This document shows positions 19,253-28,290 of a stretch of DNA of 64,000 nucleotides, in pieces. Position numbers and translations under genes: made by a program. The notes below the pieces were generated by a model, which did not search any database, had not been told where the DNA came from, and was given only the letters and a program-made list of their open reading frames with translations. The stretch covers positions 1-64,000 of the forward strand of contig CALLZC010000060.1 in NCBI GenBank assembly GCA_937858995.1, given 5' to 3'. The first letter of the stretch is position 1, and each line of letters starts with the position of its first letter. Source of the stretch: an uncultured Nostocoides sp. (GTDB lineage: Bacteria > Actinomycetota > Actinomycetes > Actinomycetales > Dermatophilaceae).

Positions 19253-19305
19253 TATCGATTGTCGATACAACGATTATCGTTATGCATATCGACTATCGAT
19301 GTCAA
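19253..19305 (-). promoter_or_regulatory. Promoter with three dyad operators for DUF2975-Xre operon
   Basis: On the minus strand TTGACA (19305-19300) is followed after 17 bases by TAACGA (19282-19277). Three dyads with core CGA-N3-TCG overlap or flank it: TATCGATTGTCGATA (19253-19267), AACGATTATCGTT (19269-19281) and TATCGACTATCGAT (19287-19300). Their centres are at about 19260, 19275 and 19294. One sits in the spacer, one on the -10 and one at the expected transcription start, a layout that suits repression. The Xre protein of the operon is the obvious candidate ligand; this is inferred. Confidence 0.7.
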
Positions 19306-19347
19306 GACCGGATTCGAGAGAACCCGAGGAGGGGGACCCGGGCGGGG

Positions 19348-20358
19348 CTACCAGGATTCGCCGTGGAACTCGTGCTCGGGAGCCTCCCGCAGCAGCCCGC
19401 GATACGCCTTCTCGACGGCCTGGCCGTGGTTGATGACCGCGTCGACCTCGCGGGCGATGCGCATTTCCACACCGTGCTGGCGGGCTAGTTCGACAACCAC
19501 CGAGGAGGACTTGACCCCTTCGGCGACCTGCTTGAGCTCGGCCGCGATCTCGTCGAGGTTCTTGCCCTGGGCGAGCATGATGCCGACGCGGCGGTTGCGG
19601 CTATGCGGGCTGGTGCAGGTGGCGATCAGGTCGCCCATCCCGGCCAGCCCGGAGAACGTCTGCTCCTGCCCGCCCATGGCCACGCCGAGGCGGGAGAGTT
19701 CGCGCAGCGAGCGCGTGATGACCATCGCGCGGGTGTTGTCGCCAGCCTCGAGGCCGTCGCCGAATCCGGTGGCAATGGCGAAGATGTTCTTCAGAGCCCC
19801 GGCAACCTCGACACCCACAATGTCGGTCGAGGTGTAGACGCGGAACATCGTCGAGCGTAAAAGGGACTGCAAGGACTCGGCCAGGTGCTGGTCGGGCATC
19901 GCCAGGGTCGCCGCTGCGGCATACCCCTGCACGATCTCACGCGCGATATTGGGCCCGTTCAGGACGCCGACCGGGTGACCGGGCAGCGTCTCGCTCACCA
20001 CCTCGGTGATCCGCAGCCGGCTGCCCTGCTCCAGGCCCTTGACCAAAGAGACGACCGGGACCCACGGCCGCAGATATTCGGCGGCTTCGCTCAGGACGGC
20101 TCGGCAGGCCTGCGAGGGGACACCGACCACGAGCACGTCGGCGCGCCCGACCGCCTCGGCCAGGTCGCTGGTGGCCGTCAGGGCCGGGTTCAGCGGCAGG
20201 TCACCGAGATAGCGCGAGTTGACGTGCCGTTCGTTGATGTCGGCAACCGACTGCTGGTCGCGCGCCCAAATGAGCGTTGGGGCGTTGCGGGCCGCGATCG
20301 ATGCGACGGCGCTGCCCCAGGATCCGCCGCCCAGGACGGTGATATTGGGTCGGTGCAT
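19348..20358 (-). CDS. gpsA: NAD(P)-dependent glycerol-3-phosphate dehydrogenase
   Basis: A 336-residue GpsA that reduces dihydroxyacetone phosphate to sn-glycerol 3-phosphate, the substrate of PlsB encoded at 13.0 kb. It shows the Rossmann motif VLGGGSWGSA, SLVKGLEQ, NGPNIAREI, the catalytic lysine in GALKNIFAI, and the SRNRRVG substrate Arg region. The ATG at 20358 gives the standard MHRPNITVLGGG start; the longer upstream frame overlaps the next gene and was rejected. Confidence 0.95.
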   Translation of the reverse strand: MHRPNITVLGGGSWGSAVASIAARNAPTLIWARDQQSVADINERHVNSRYLGDLPLNPALTATSDLAEAVGRADVLVVGVPSQACRAVLSEAAEYLRPWVPVVSLVKGLEQGSRLRITEVVSETLPGHPVGVLNGPNIAREIVQGYAAAATLAMPDQHLAESLQSLLRSTMFRVYTSTDIVGVEVAGALKNIFAIATGFGDGLEAGDNTRAMVITRSLRELSRLGVAMGGQEQTFSGLAGMGDLIATCTSPHSRNRRVGIMLAQGKNLDEIAAELKQVAEGVKSSSVVVELARQHGVEMRIAREVDAVINHGQAVEKAYRGLLREAPEHEFHGESW

Positions 20359-20437
20359 GCTGGGGCTCCTTTGCCGCAGGGGCGGGCGGCCAAGCAACCC
20401 GCATCGGTGGCCAGAGAGTACTGGTCGGTGGCCCGGT

Positions 20438-21400
20438 TCAGCTAACGTCCACGCGGCCGTGCGCCTGCAAGGCGGCGATATTGCGCACGATGAGCACCCC
20501 CCGCCATTCGCGCTCGGCCTGCGCCCACACCTGGGGATGCCGTCCACCCCAATCCCAAAAGGGCGCCCAGGACCCGTTCGCCTCCTGACTGGCGATGGTG
20601 TGGTCGAGCGCGAGGGTGAGCTGACGGGGGATCGCCGTGGCGAGTGGGTGGTCGGGCCGGGGAGCGACCCACAGCGGGTGGATGCCGTAGCTGGCGAAAT
20701 CCGTGACGCTGCCCATCACCCGCTCCGGCAGAACGGCCCGCAGGTATGCGGTCACCGCCGCCCTCGCGGGCTGCGGCACCGCGGGCTCCGCGGCGAAGTG
20801 GGCCAGGGCGTCATGGGCGTTGACTTCATCGGGGTGGATCCCGGTCGCGGCCACCTGGATCGCCTGCGCGGTCAGCTGCGCGAGTAGCGACCCCGGCACA
20901 CTGCCGGGAGCGGCCGCCTCAAACCGCCAGAGGTGGGCCGTCAGGGCTACACCGGGGTTGGCCACATAACCGTTGAACATCAGGGCCAGCTCGCCCGGGC
21001 GCGACTGGTCCCACCACGGAGCGTGCGGGCTCGCCTGGGCTGCGGGTGGCACAAAGGGCCAGATCGCTCGGTTCTGCTCGTCGGTCTCGACGTTCGCCAC
21101 CAGCCACCCGCAGATGAGCGCGACCAGCGGATCGGTTCCAGGGACGCCATGCATCCGCAGGATGTCCAGGGCGGTGAGTGCGCCGAGCGCGCTGGCTTCC
21201 GGCGCCCGGCAATCGGATTCCAGGGCGCGGCCGATGCCGCCGTCCGGTGTCACGAAGTCCCGCACCGCCATGGCCACCTCTGCCTCGGTGGCGGCACCCA
21301 TCAGGTGCGCGAGCCGGACTCGTTCGAGCGGCCGGGCGTGATCGGTGACGAAGTTGCGGGCCTGCCGTAGCGCCCGCGCAGTGAGCAACTTCTCGGTCAT
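20438..21400 (-). CDS. Hypothetical protein, possible alpha/alpha-toroid fold
   Basis: A 320-residue soluble protein with no signal peptide. Repeated helical blocks such as FVTPDGGIGRALESDCR, ASALGALTALDILRMHG and NGSWAPFWDWGG recall the QW/GxxxG-type helices of terpene-cyclase or prenyltransferase-beta toroids, but I see no catalytic DxDD motif. I do not recognise the family with confidence. It is monocistronic, divergent from the PPi-PEPCK gene and upstream of gpsA on the same strand. Confidence 0.7.
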   Translation of the reverse strand: MTEKLLTARALRQARNFVTDHARPLERVRLAHLMGAATEAEVAMAVRDFVTPDGGIGRALESDCRAPEASALGALTALDILRMHGVPGTDPLVALICGWLVANVETDEQNRAIWPFVPPAAQASPHAPWWDQSRPGELALMFNGYVANPGVALTAHLWRFEAAAPGSVPGSLLAQLTAQAIQVAATGIHPDEVNAHDALAHFAAEPAVPQPARAAVTAYLRAVLPERVMGSVTDFASYGIHPLWVAPRPDHPLATAIPRQLTLALDHTIASQEANGSWAPFWDWGGRHPQVWAQAEREWRGVLIVRNIAALQAHGRVDVS

Positions 21401-21518
21401 GCCCCGACTCTAGGGCGGGGCTGTGACAACCCCCCCCCGCCAACGACCGGACCTGGCCCCGCACCCCGTCCGTCGGCGGGTGGACCCGGGCGGGCGCGGG
21501 CGGCGACGGAGGAGCAGA

Positions 21519-24500
21519 ATGGTTGGCATGGCTGCCACGCAGACCCCCGATGCTCTGTTATCCGCCGTCAACCTTCGACTTGGGCTCCTGGGGTTGCCCC
21601 GGGTCGTCTCGGGCGCAGGCGCCGATGAGGAACTCATCGCCCCGCTGCTCGAGCGCCAGCGCGAGCTCAGCAGACGACTCGCCGACCGGTTGCCGCCGAT
21701 CGATGAGCGCGTCCAGGCCTTCCTTGACGACTATCTCGACGGCATACTCGAGGTGCCGCGCGTGCCGCGCCGCACGCTGGTGCTGGACCTGCCCGGGTTG
21801 GCCCGCACCCTCTCGCTGCCGGTCGATGACGATGAGTATGTATCTGAACTCATCACGAGCTATCGCCTGGTCAATGGTGTGCTGCACAACCCCAAGAGCG
21901 ACCGGCGCACGACGGCGGGCGTCTTCCACATCGCGGAGGGCGGACTTCCGATCCCGTTGGACAAGCGAGCTGTGCCCCGCGAGGTCTTCGCCGCGCTGCT
22001 GACCCGCGCCTTCAGCCCGCCGGACGCCGCTCTGGAACTGCCGATCACCGCAACCCAGGACGCCAAGGCCGCCTGCTTCGTCTCCCTCACGTTGCGACCG
22101 CTCGTAGTCGTCGGCGTGCCCGGAGGCCAACGCGAGCGCCGGATGGAGACCAGGTTCATCGTCCCCGGCAGCATGGTGGCCAATCTCGACTTCGTCGAGG
22201 GCATCTTCGGCAATGCCGGTGACCCCTACCTCCCGGAGAATGACGCCGCCCTCGACCCCTTGGGGTGGACGGGGCATACCGGCTTCGTCGTCCTGGCCCC
22301 GCACCTGACGTCCGCCACCAAGAAGTCGCTCGGCCTGCCGCACCGCAGCCATGCCACCGAGCGGCAGATCCGCGACGGGATGTGCTGGAGCGATCCGGCG
22401 GAGCGCTACAACGATGGCCAGGCCTTCAAGGTCTGCGCTCGCGACGAGCGGGGCGTCTTGGTGACGATCATCGCCGACAACTACTTCGGCTATTGCAAGA
22501 AGGAGGTCAAGACTCAAATCTCCATGTCTGCCAATCTTTTTGGTGGGGCCGAGGAGGAACACTCGGGCGGAGCCATGGTCTTCCCCAGCTGGGACGAAGG
22601 GCAGGACTTCCTCAATACGTATGCCGAGAGCTGCCCCACCGTGGCCGAGGTCGTGGCCGCTGATCCCGAACACTGGATCGCCGCGCCCGATGGGTCGGCG
22701 ACCCTAGCCGGCCAGCCGCAGATCGTGCTGGTCCCCTCGGGCGCGCGCTTCCGGCTCGCCGATCGCTCGATCACATGGACCGGCGACGACGGCACCGAGC
22801 AGCGCCTGAGCTTCCGCGGGGACACGGCATACCTGGACCCCAGCGGTTTCCGGGTGCAGATGCGCCAAGTGCGCACCGACCCGGCGCAGTGGACGATCAT
22901 TGGCACCTCGGCGCAGACCACCGTCTGCCACAAGCCGTCGACCGTCTCGGGGGGAGGCAAGTCCGAGATCTCCAAGTCCATCGCCGACGCGATCACCATC
23001 GGCACGGCGTATGTCGCGGACCTGGCCGGCGATCTCGATGCCGTCGCCGCGATCGTGGAGCGCGATTACGCGAACCGCTATGCCGACCCCGCGCGCAATG
23101 GGCTGGACACCCGCCCGATCCTGGGTCCCGAGCGCAGCATGGGCAGCGTCATCAAGCTGCTCACCCCGAGTCGCGACTACACCGCGGAGCACAACGACTT
23201 CATCGCCTCGATCCCCACGCATGTGCTGGAACTGGTTTATGTGATCAAGGAGGCCTACCGTCCCGAGTGGGGCCCCGACTGGCGGGAGCAGTTCTCGGTG
23301 AGCCGCGTCAACGGACGCTCGGGGAACCGGCTGCGCCAAGGCGACCAGCAAGTGCTGGTCGACATGCTGCGGGTGGGTTTCGAAACCGACGGCTCCTATC
23401 GGTTGTTCAGCTTGCGTCCTGACTTCGCGCCTGCCATCAAGGTGCAGACCGAGGACGACATCACGGCCTCGACCGTGGTGCCGACCGGTGCGACGACTTC
23501 GCTCAAGCACGTTCAGAATTGCGAGGGCCTGCTCTTCCAGCGCCCCGACGACGCCATCACGCCCGGCTATGACACCATCGCCGAGGCTGACATCGCCGGC
23601 GGGGACACCTTCTTGTCCAACTTCGAGCCGCTGGATCGCGTTGCGGCGCAAGCGATGCGCGACGACGCCATCAGCTTGAGTGAGTTCACCGCGCCGATGC
23701 GCACGCTCATCAGCAGCTTCGCCGACGGGCCGAGCAGCGCGTCATACCTCGTCTGTTCGGCCCGGCCGCGACTGGTCGACGGCAAGCCATCGAAGAACCC
23801 GCGCTATCTGCAGGTGCGTTCCGATCTCGCCGATCCCTTGGGCACGGCGATCGCCATGACGGCGGTTCGACTGCATCGCGGCCTGCCCATGGACGCCCCG
23901 GTCAGCATGACCGTCGATGTCATCGCTGCCGGGCGCCGCAACAATCCGCCGGGGGATGGTGTGCCGGCACTGTGTGCCTTCAGTCCCCTGCACTTCCTGG
24001 AGTTGCCGGAACTGCTCATGGAGTTCATCTCCTCGATGACCGGCAAGTCCCCGTCGACGACTGGTGCGGGCAGTGAGGGCGCGATGACCAAGGCGCCGTT
24101 CAACGCGCTGCCCACGACCTATGACCTCAACGCCGCCTTCTTGTCCTTCGCCCTGACCGGATACGACGGATGGCTCTCGGGGGCCGGGCATGTGGGTCCG
24201 CACGTGCGGGTGGATCACGACATCAGCTTGTTGATCCCCGAGATCTTTGCTCGGATGACCCCGCAAGAGCGTTGCGCTGCAACGCTCATCGCGCAGGGTC
24301 ACTTGGAGCGCATCGACGATATCGAGGTCGACGGTCGCGTTGTCCCCGCCAGTCGACTCGGCTATCGGATCACCGAGTCCTTTGCGAGCACCTTCCTCGG
24401 TCGCATCTTCATGCACCCCGAAGCGATCTTCACCGAGGCGATTCTGCGTCCGGAGACTCAGGATCAGCGAGCTTTCGTCGACTCGGTCGAGGTCATGGCC

Positions 24501-24908
24501 ACCACTCATCAACGCGTCGCGCAGGCCTATCTCGACGACGGCACCATCAGTTCCGCGTGCCCCCCCGTACGGGCCTTGTTGGAGATCATGGCGACGGGTG
24601 AGTCGGGCGAGGGCTACACCCTCGGCGATCCCGCCTTCCGGGCGCTCTTCACCCGCGAGTCCGTGCTGGCCAGCGATTGGTATGCCGCCCGCCTCGACGC
24701 CGCGCAGGCGCAGCAGGTCGCCCGAGCCGAGGCCGGGATCGCCGAGCTGGAGGGTTTCCTCGCGAGCGATATCGACTCGGCGGCATCAAGCCGACTGGCC
24801 ATCGGGGATCGGCTGGCGACCGCCACCGCGGCCCGGGATGTCGCGGCATCGGCCGCCGCACGAGAAGCTCTCGTCGGAAGCCTGGGGCGCCAGACCTCAT
24901 ACCGATAG
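21519..24908 (+). CDS. Probable pyrophosphate-dependent PEP carboxykinase
   Basis: A 1129-residue protein without signal peptide or membrane segments. Length and the P-loop-like TVSGGGKSEISKS at about residues 474-487 fit the PPi-type phosphoenolpyruvate carboxykinase family known from Propionibacterium and Entamoeba, which interconverts oxaloacetate + PPi and PEP + CO2 + Pi. It shares no overall similarity with GTP- or ATP-PEPCK. Other notable blocks are ADNYFGYCKKEVKTQISMSANLFG (about 330-355) and EEEHSGGAMVFPSW. GGAGGAG 4 bases before the ATG at 21519 supports that start; an ATG at 21528 is possible. The assignment rests on my recollection of the family and needs a profile search. Confidence 0.68.
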   Translation: MVGMAATQTPDALLSAVNLRLGLLGLPRVVSGAGADEELIAPLLERQRELSRRLADRLPPIDERVQAFLDDYLDGILEVPRVPRRTLVLDLPGLARTLSLPVDDDEYVSELITSYRLVNGVLHNPKSDRRTTAGVFHIAEGGLPIPLDKRAVPREVFAALLTRAFSPPDAALELPITATQDAKAACFVSLTLRPLVVVGVPGGQRERRMETRFIVPGSMVANLDFVEGIFGNAGDPYLPENDAALDPLGWTGHTGFVVLAPHLTSATKKSLGLPHRSHATERQIRDGMCWSDPAERYNDGQAFKVCARDERGVLVTIIADNYFGYCKKEVKTQISMSANLFGGAEEEHSGGAMVFPSWDEGQDFLNTYAESCPTVAEVVAADPEHWIAAPDGSATLAGQPQIVLVPSGARFRLADRSITWTGDDGTEQRLSFRGDTAYLDPSGFRVQMRQVRTDPAQWTIIGTSAQTTVCHKPSTVSGGGKSEISKSIADAITIGTAYVADLAGDLDAVAAIVERDYANRYADPARNGLDTRPILGPERSMGSVIKLLTPSRDYTAEHNDFIASIPTHVLELVYVIKEAYRPEWGPDWREQFSVSRVNGRSGNRLRQGDQQVLVDMLRVGFETDGSYRLFSLRPDFAPAIKVQTEDDITASTVVPTGATTSLKHVQNCEGLLFQRPDDAITPGYDTIAEADIAGGDTFLSNFEPLDRVAAQAMRDDAISLSEFTAPMRTLISSFADGPSSASYLVCSARPRLVDGKPSKNPRYLQVRSDLADPLGTAIAMTAVRLHRGLPMDAPVSMTVDVIAAGRRNNPPGDGVPALCAFSPLHFLELPELLMEFISSMTGKSPSTTGAGSEGAMTKAPFNALPTTYDLNAAFLSFALTGYDGWLSGAGHVGPHVRVDHDISLLIPEIFARMTPQERCAATLIAQGHLERIDDIEVDGRVVPASRLGYRITESFASTFLGRIFMHPEAIFTEAILRPETQDQRAFVDSVEVMATTHQRVAQAYLDDGTISSACPPVRALLEIMATGESGEGYTLGDPAFRALFTRESVLASDWYAARLDAAQAQQVARAEAGIAELEGFLASDIDSAASSRLAIGDRLATATAARDVAASAAAREALVGSLGRQTSYR

Positions 24909-24934
24909 GGCCTCGTATCGCAAGGATTCCGGAT

Positions 24935-25016
24935 GACCTAACCTCTGCTAGCAGCAGCTGCGCTTCGCGCCACAGGATGCATCCTGTGGATCTGAGCGCA
25001 ACCTCTGCTGAGTTGG
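24935..25016 (+). repeat. 82-bp palindromic repeat, copy A
   Basis: An element starting GACCTAACCTCTGCTAGCAG and ending CCTCTGCTGAGTTGG, with a perfect 20-bp palindrome CCACAGGATGCATCCTGTGG in the middle. The inverted copy is at 58784-58865; the two align without gaps with 11 mismatches. It occupies most of the 234-base gap between the PPi-PEPCK gene and lutA. It may form a long hairpin and act as a terminator or be a REP/MITE-like element. Confidence 0.8.
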
Positions 25017-25142
25017 TGCCACGTGCGCCGGTCCACACTGCACCAGTTCCCCGTGCCCTACCTCGGTATGACGTCAGGTTTCGCGGGGTGCCGGCATCGA
25101 GCGGTGGCAGGCTGTCGTCATGACGGTGTCGGCGGCGTTGCG

Positions 25143-25895
25143 ATGAGGGTGGCGGTCATGTCCACCTGCCTGGGCGACGCGATGTTCCCCGATGCCGTGC
25201 GCGCAACCGTCCGACTCCTACGCCGGTTGGGCGTCCGTGTGGACGTGCCCGAGGGCCAAACCTGCTGCGGTCAGCCGATGGTCAATACCGGATACCTCGA
25301 CGAGGCGGTGCCGCTGGTGCGCAATGTCATCACGGCCTTCGCGGGCTATGACCATATCGTCGTCCCGTCGGGGTCGTGCGCGGGGTCGGTGCGCCACCAA
25401 CACGCGCTGGTCGCTGCCCGCAGTGGTGACGCGGCCCTTGCCGCGGCCGTTGCCCGCACAGCGCCGCGGACGCTGGAGTTGAGCGAATTCCTCATCGACG
25501 TCTTGGGGGTCATCGACGTCGGAGCCTCCTTCCCACATCGGGTGACCTATCACCCGACCTGCCATTCCCTGCGCATGCTGCGGGTGGGAGACCGGCCGAC
25601 GCGGCTTTTGGCTGCCGTCCGCGGGATCGATCTGGTGCCGCTTCCGGGTGCGCAGGAGTGTTGCGGTTTCGGGGGGACCTTCGCGGTGAAGAACAGCGAG
25701 ACCTCGGTGGCCATGGGTTCCGACAAGGCCGCGCAGGTGCGGTCCACGGGCGCGGAAGTCCTGGTGGCTGGCGACAACTCGTGCCTGATGCACATCGGCG
25801 GCCTGCTCTCGCGGCAGCGGGCCGGCATCCGGACCATGCACCTGGCGGAGGTCCTTGCGGCCACCGACGAGGACCCGGGCGGGGGATCGTCGTGA
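25143..25895 (+). CDS. lutA: Lactate utilization protein A (Fe-S oxidoreductase)
   Basis: A 250-residue protein of two CCG domains, each supplying cysteines for an Fe-S or heterodisulfide-reductase-type cluster: TCCGQPM at about residue 40 and ECCGFGGTF at about 180, with PSGSCAG and YHPTCHSLR between. LutABC together oxidise L-lactate to pyruvate. The ATG at 25143 gives the conserved MRVAVMSTCLGDAMFP start. The gene ends in GTGA shared with lutB. No lactate permease or lutR lies beside it. Confidence 0.93.
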   Translation: MRVAVMSTCLGDAMFPDAVRATVRLLRRLGVRVDVPEGQTCCGQPMVNTGYLDEAVPLVRNVITAFAGYDHIVVPSGSCAGSVRHQHALVAARSGDAALAAAVARTAPRTLELSEFLIDVLGVIDVGASFPHRVTYHPTCHSLRMLRVGDRPTRLLAAVRGIDLVPLPGAQECCGFGGTFAVKNSETSVAMGSDKAAQVRSTGAEVLVAGDNSCLMHIGGLLSRQRAGIRTMHLAEVLAATDEDPGGGSS

Positions 25896-27379
25896 CCACC
25901 CCGCGCGCCACCTTCTTGGGTATGCCGCCATTCCCCACCGCGGCCCGGGCGGCCCTGGCCGATACCCAGCTCCGCAGCAACCTGGCCCACGCCACGGGCA
26001 CGATCCGCGCCAAGCGGGCCGCCGTGATGGGCGAACTCGCGGATTGGGAGGGCCTGCGGCAGCAAGCGGCGCGGATCAAAGACGAGACCCTGGCACAGCT
26101 CGACACTCACCTGCTCGATCTGGAAGCGGCGCTCACCACCCGCGGCGCAAGGGTGCACTGGGCACCCGACGCGGCGGCCGCCTGCGCGATCGTGGCGCAG
26201 ATCGCGCAGGGCCACGGCATTCGCGAGATCGTCAAGGTCAAGTCCATGGCGACTCAGGAGATCCAGCTCAACGAAGCACTTGCTGCCTGCGGCATCCGGG
26301 CCTGGGAGAGCGACCTGGCTGAACTCATCGTGCAGTTGGGTGACGACCTGCCCAGCCACATCCTCGTGCCCGCCATCCATCGCAACCGCAGCGAGATTCG
26401 CGAGATTTTCCGCACTCGGATGGCGGCGGCCGGTCGACCCGCTCCTGAGGACCTCACCGACGACCCAGCAGCGTTGGCGGGCGCAGCCCGACTGCACCTG
26501 CGCGAGAAATTCCTTGCCACCCGCATGGCAGTTTCGGGCGCGAACTTCGCGGTGGCTGAGTCCGGAACGCTCGTGGTCGTGGAGTCCGAAGGCAACGGGC
26601 GCATGTGCCTGACGCTGCCCGAGATCCTGGTCTCGGTCGTCGGCATCGAGAAGGTCGTGCCGACGTGGGCCGACCTCGATGCCTTCTTGACCCTGTTGCC
26701 TCGCTCCGCCACCGGAGAACGGATGAACCCCTACACCTCGATGTGGTCCGGAATCACCCCCGGCGATGGCCCGCAGGAGGTGCACGTGGTGCTCCTGGAC
26801 AATGGCCGCACCCGGGCGCTGGCCGATCGCTTTGCGCGACAGGCGTTGCGGTGCATCAGGTGCTCCGCGTGCCTCAACGTCTGCCCGGTGTATGAGCGGG
26901 TGGGCGGCCACGCGTATGGGTCCGTCTATCCCGGCCCGATCGGTGCCATCATCAACCCCCTGCTCAAGGGCGTCGGGACCGACACAGCGACAGATGCGTT
27001 GCCCTACGCATCGACGCTCTGCGGCGCCTGCGCCGATGTCTGCCCGGTCGCCATCGACATCCCGGGGATCCTCGTGCACCTGCGCGCCGCGGGTGTTGAT
27101 GCCCACCGCGGGAACCAGCCGCCGTCGGCCGAGGGGCTCGCCATGCGCGCCGCCGCGTGGGGTCTCGCGGATGCCACCCGGCTGGCTCGTGGCGAGCGGG
27201 TCAGTTCTCTTGTCGGCCGGCTGCCGGGTGGCCGCGGTATGCCGGGTGGCCGCCGCGCGCTGTCCTGGCTGCCCTGGCCGGGTTCGCGCTGGACCCAGGC
27301 CCGCGACCTGCCGGTCCCGCCCGCGGAATCGTTCCGGGCCTGGTGGCGGCGGGTCGGACGGCACGAGGAGTCGTCGTGA
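25892..27379 (+). CDS. lutB: Lactate utilization protein B (Fe-S protein)
   Basis: A 495-residue LutB. The N-terminal two thirds form the LUD domain (KVKSMATQEIQLNEALAACGI, AESGTLVVVESEGNGRMCLTLPE in part). Two ferredoxin-like 4Fe-4S motifs follow: CIRCSACLNVCPVYERVGGHAYG (about 324-346, quoted in part by position) and CGACADVCPVAIDIP. A Gly/Arg/Pro-rich linker lies near the C-terminus. The GTG at 25892 overlaps the lutA stop by four bases. It is the electron-transfer centre of the LutABC complex. Confidence 0.94.
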   Translation: MTTPRATFLGMPPFPTAARAALADTQLRSNLAHATGTIRAKRAAVMGELADWEGLRQQAARIKDETLAQLDTHLLDLEAALTTRGARVHWAPDAAAACAIVAQIAQGHGIREIVKVKSMATQEIQLNEALAACGIRAWESDLAELIVQLGDDLPSHILVPAIHRNRSEIREIFRTRMAAAGRPAPEDLTDDPAALAGAARLHLREKFLATRMAVSGANFAVAESGTLVVVESEGNGRMCLTLPEILVSVVGIEKVVPTWADLDAFLTLLPRSATGERMNPYTSMWSGITPGDGPQEVHVVLLDNGRTRALADRFARQALRCIRCSACLNVCPVYERVGGHAYGSVYPGPIGAIINPLLKGVGTDTATDALPYASTLCGACADVCPVAIDIPGILVHLRAAGVDAHRGNQPPSAEGLAMRAAAWGLADATRLARGERVSSLVGRLPGGRGMPGGRRALSWLPWPGSRWTQARDLPVPPAESFRAWWRRVGRHEESS

Positions 27380-28083
27380 GCCACCGCGAGGAGGTGCTGG
27401 CGGCCATTCGTAGGGCGCTATCGCCGCCAGACCTGTCGCCGCCAGACCTGTCGTCATCGGTGCAGTCGCCGTCGACTGTGTCGGCACATCCGTCGCCCGA
27501 CGCGCAGAGAGTAGACGCCGTGCCGGCCCCGCCTGAGCCGACCGGCGCCCGGACGGTCGGTGTCGCGCCTGCGCCCACGGAGCCGACCAGAGCCGCCGTG
27601 CTGGACCAGTTTGTCGCGCGGGTGGCGGACTACCGCGCCGAGGTCAGTCGCTGCTCTCCGGCCGAACTCGACGCAGCCCTGCTTGGCGCTCTGGCCGAAA
27701 GCGCCTCCGTTGTCGTGCCCGCCGGCCTCGTGCTCGCCGTTCCCGGTGCCCTGATCGATGACGGACTGAGCGCTGCGGCCCTGGACGCCATCGACGCCGC
27801 CGTGACGGGCGCGGCGGTCGGTATCGCCGAGACCGGCACCGTCGTGCTGGACCATCGCGGCGATCAGGGGCGCCGGATCATCACCCTCCTGCCCGACCTG
27901 CATGTCTGCATCGTGCGCGAGTCCCAGGTGGTGCCGAGCATCGGCGCCGCCCTCGCCCTGCTCGATCCCGCACGCCCGCAGACGTGGATCAGCGGCCCCT
28001 CGGCCACCAGCGATATCGAACTCTCCCGGGTCGAGGGCGTGCACGGCCCCCGGCGGCTGCACGTCATACTCCTGGCCGACTAG
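27376..28083 (+). CDS. lutC: Lactate utilization protein C (LUD domain)
   Basis: A 235-residue protein with an N-terminal Pro/Ser-rich insert (about 18-70) and a C-terminal LUD domain: GIAETGTVVLDHRGDQGRRIITLLPDLHV region, VPSIGAALALL, and WISGPSATSDIELSRVEGVHGP. The GTG start overlaps the lutB stop. Its last 13 or so codons are part of a 164-bp sequence repeated exactly at 42048-42211, so this is the intact copy and the distant one is only a 3' fragment. Confidence 0.93.
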   Translation: MSHREEVLAAIRRALSPPDLSPPDLSSSVQSPSTVSAHPSPDAQRVDAVPAPPEPTGARTVGVAPAPTEPTRAAVLDQFVARVADYRAEVSRCSPAELDAALLGALAESASVVVPAGLVLAVPGALIDDGLSAAALDAIDAAVTGAAVGIAETGTVVLDHRGDQGRRIITLLPDLHVCIVRESQVVPSIGAALALLDPARPQTWISGPSATSDIELSRVEGVHGPRRLHVILLAD

Positions 28084-28209
28084 GAGCGCGGGGAGCGGTC
28101 GCACCACCCGAGAAATGTCGCGAAGCTCCGGAAGCTGCGCCAAGCGGGCGATATATCCGGAGTCTCGTGAGGTTTCCGGAGTTTCGTGAGGTTTCCGGAG
28201 TCTCGCGAG
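28046..28209 (+). repeat. 164-bp exact direct repeat, left copy (lutC 3' end)
   Basis: This sequence is identical to 42048-42211 and has the same orientation. It includes the last codons and stop of lutC (28046-28083) and 126 bases of intergenic DNA. The distal part is built of 19-bp units of the form CCGGAGTCTCGTGAGGTTT (three in tandem from about 28157, with degenerate units after 28209). Together with the right copy it brackets the RiPP cluster. The rest of the 28084-28290 gap shows nothing else I recognise. Confidence 0.97.
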
Positions 28210-28290
28210 CGCACCGGAGTCTCGACGCAACCAAGGGCTGTCGGTGCGATCCGGATGCGGCCATGATGGGGAGCAACGCTGGGAGGTGTG

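Noticed and set aside
28100..28235. CRISPR-like array after lutC
   Set aside because: The 19-bp units are directly tandem without spacers of regular length, and no cas genes are present.
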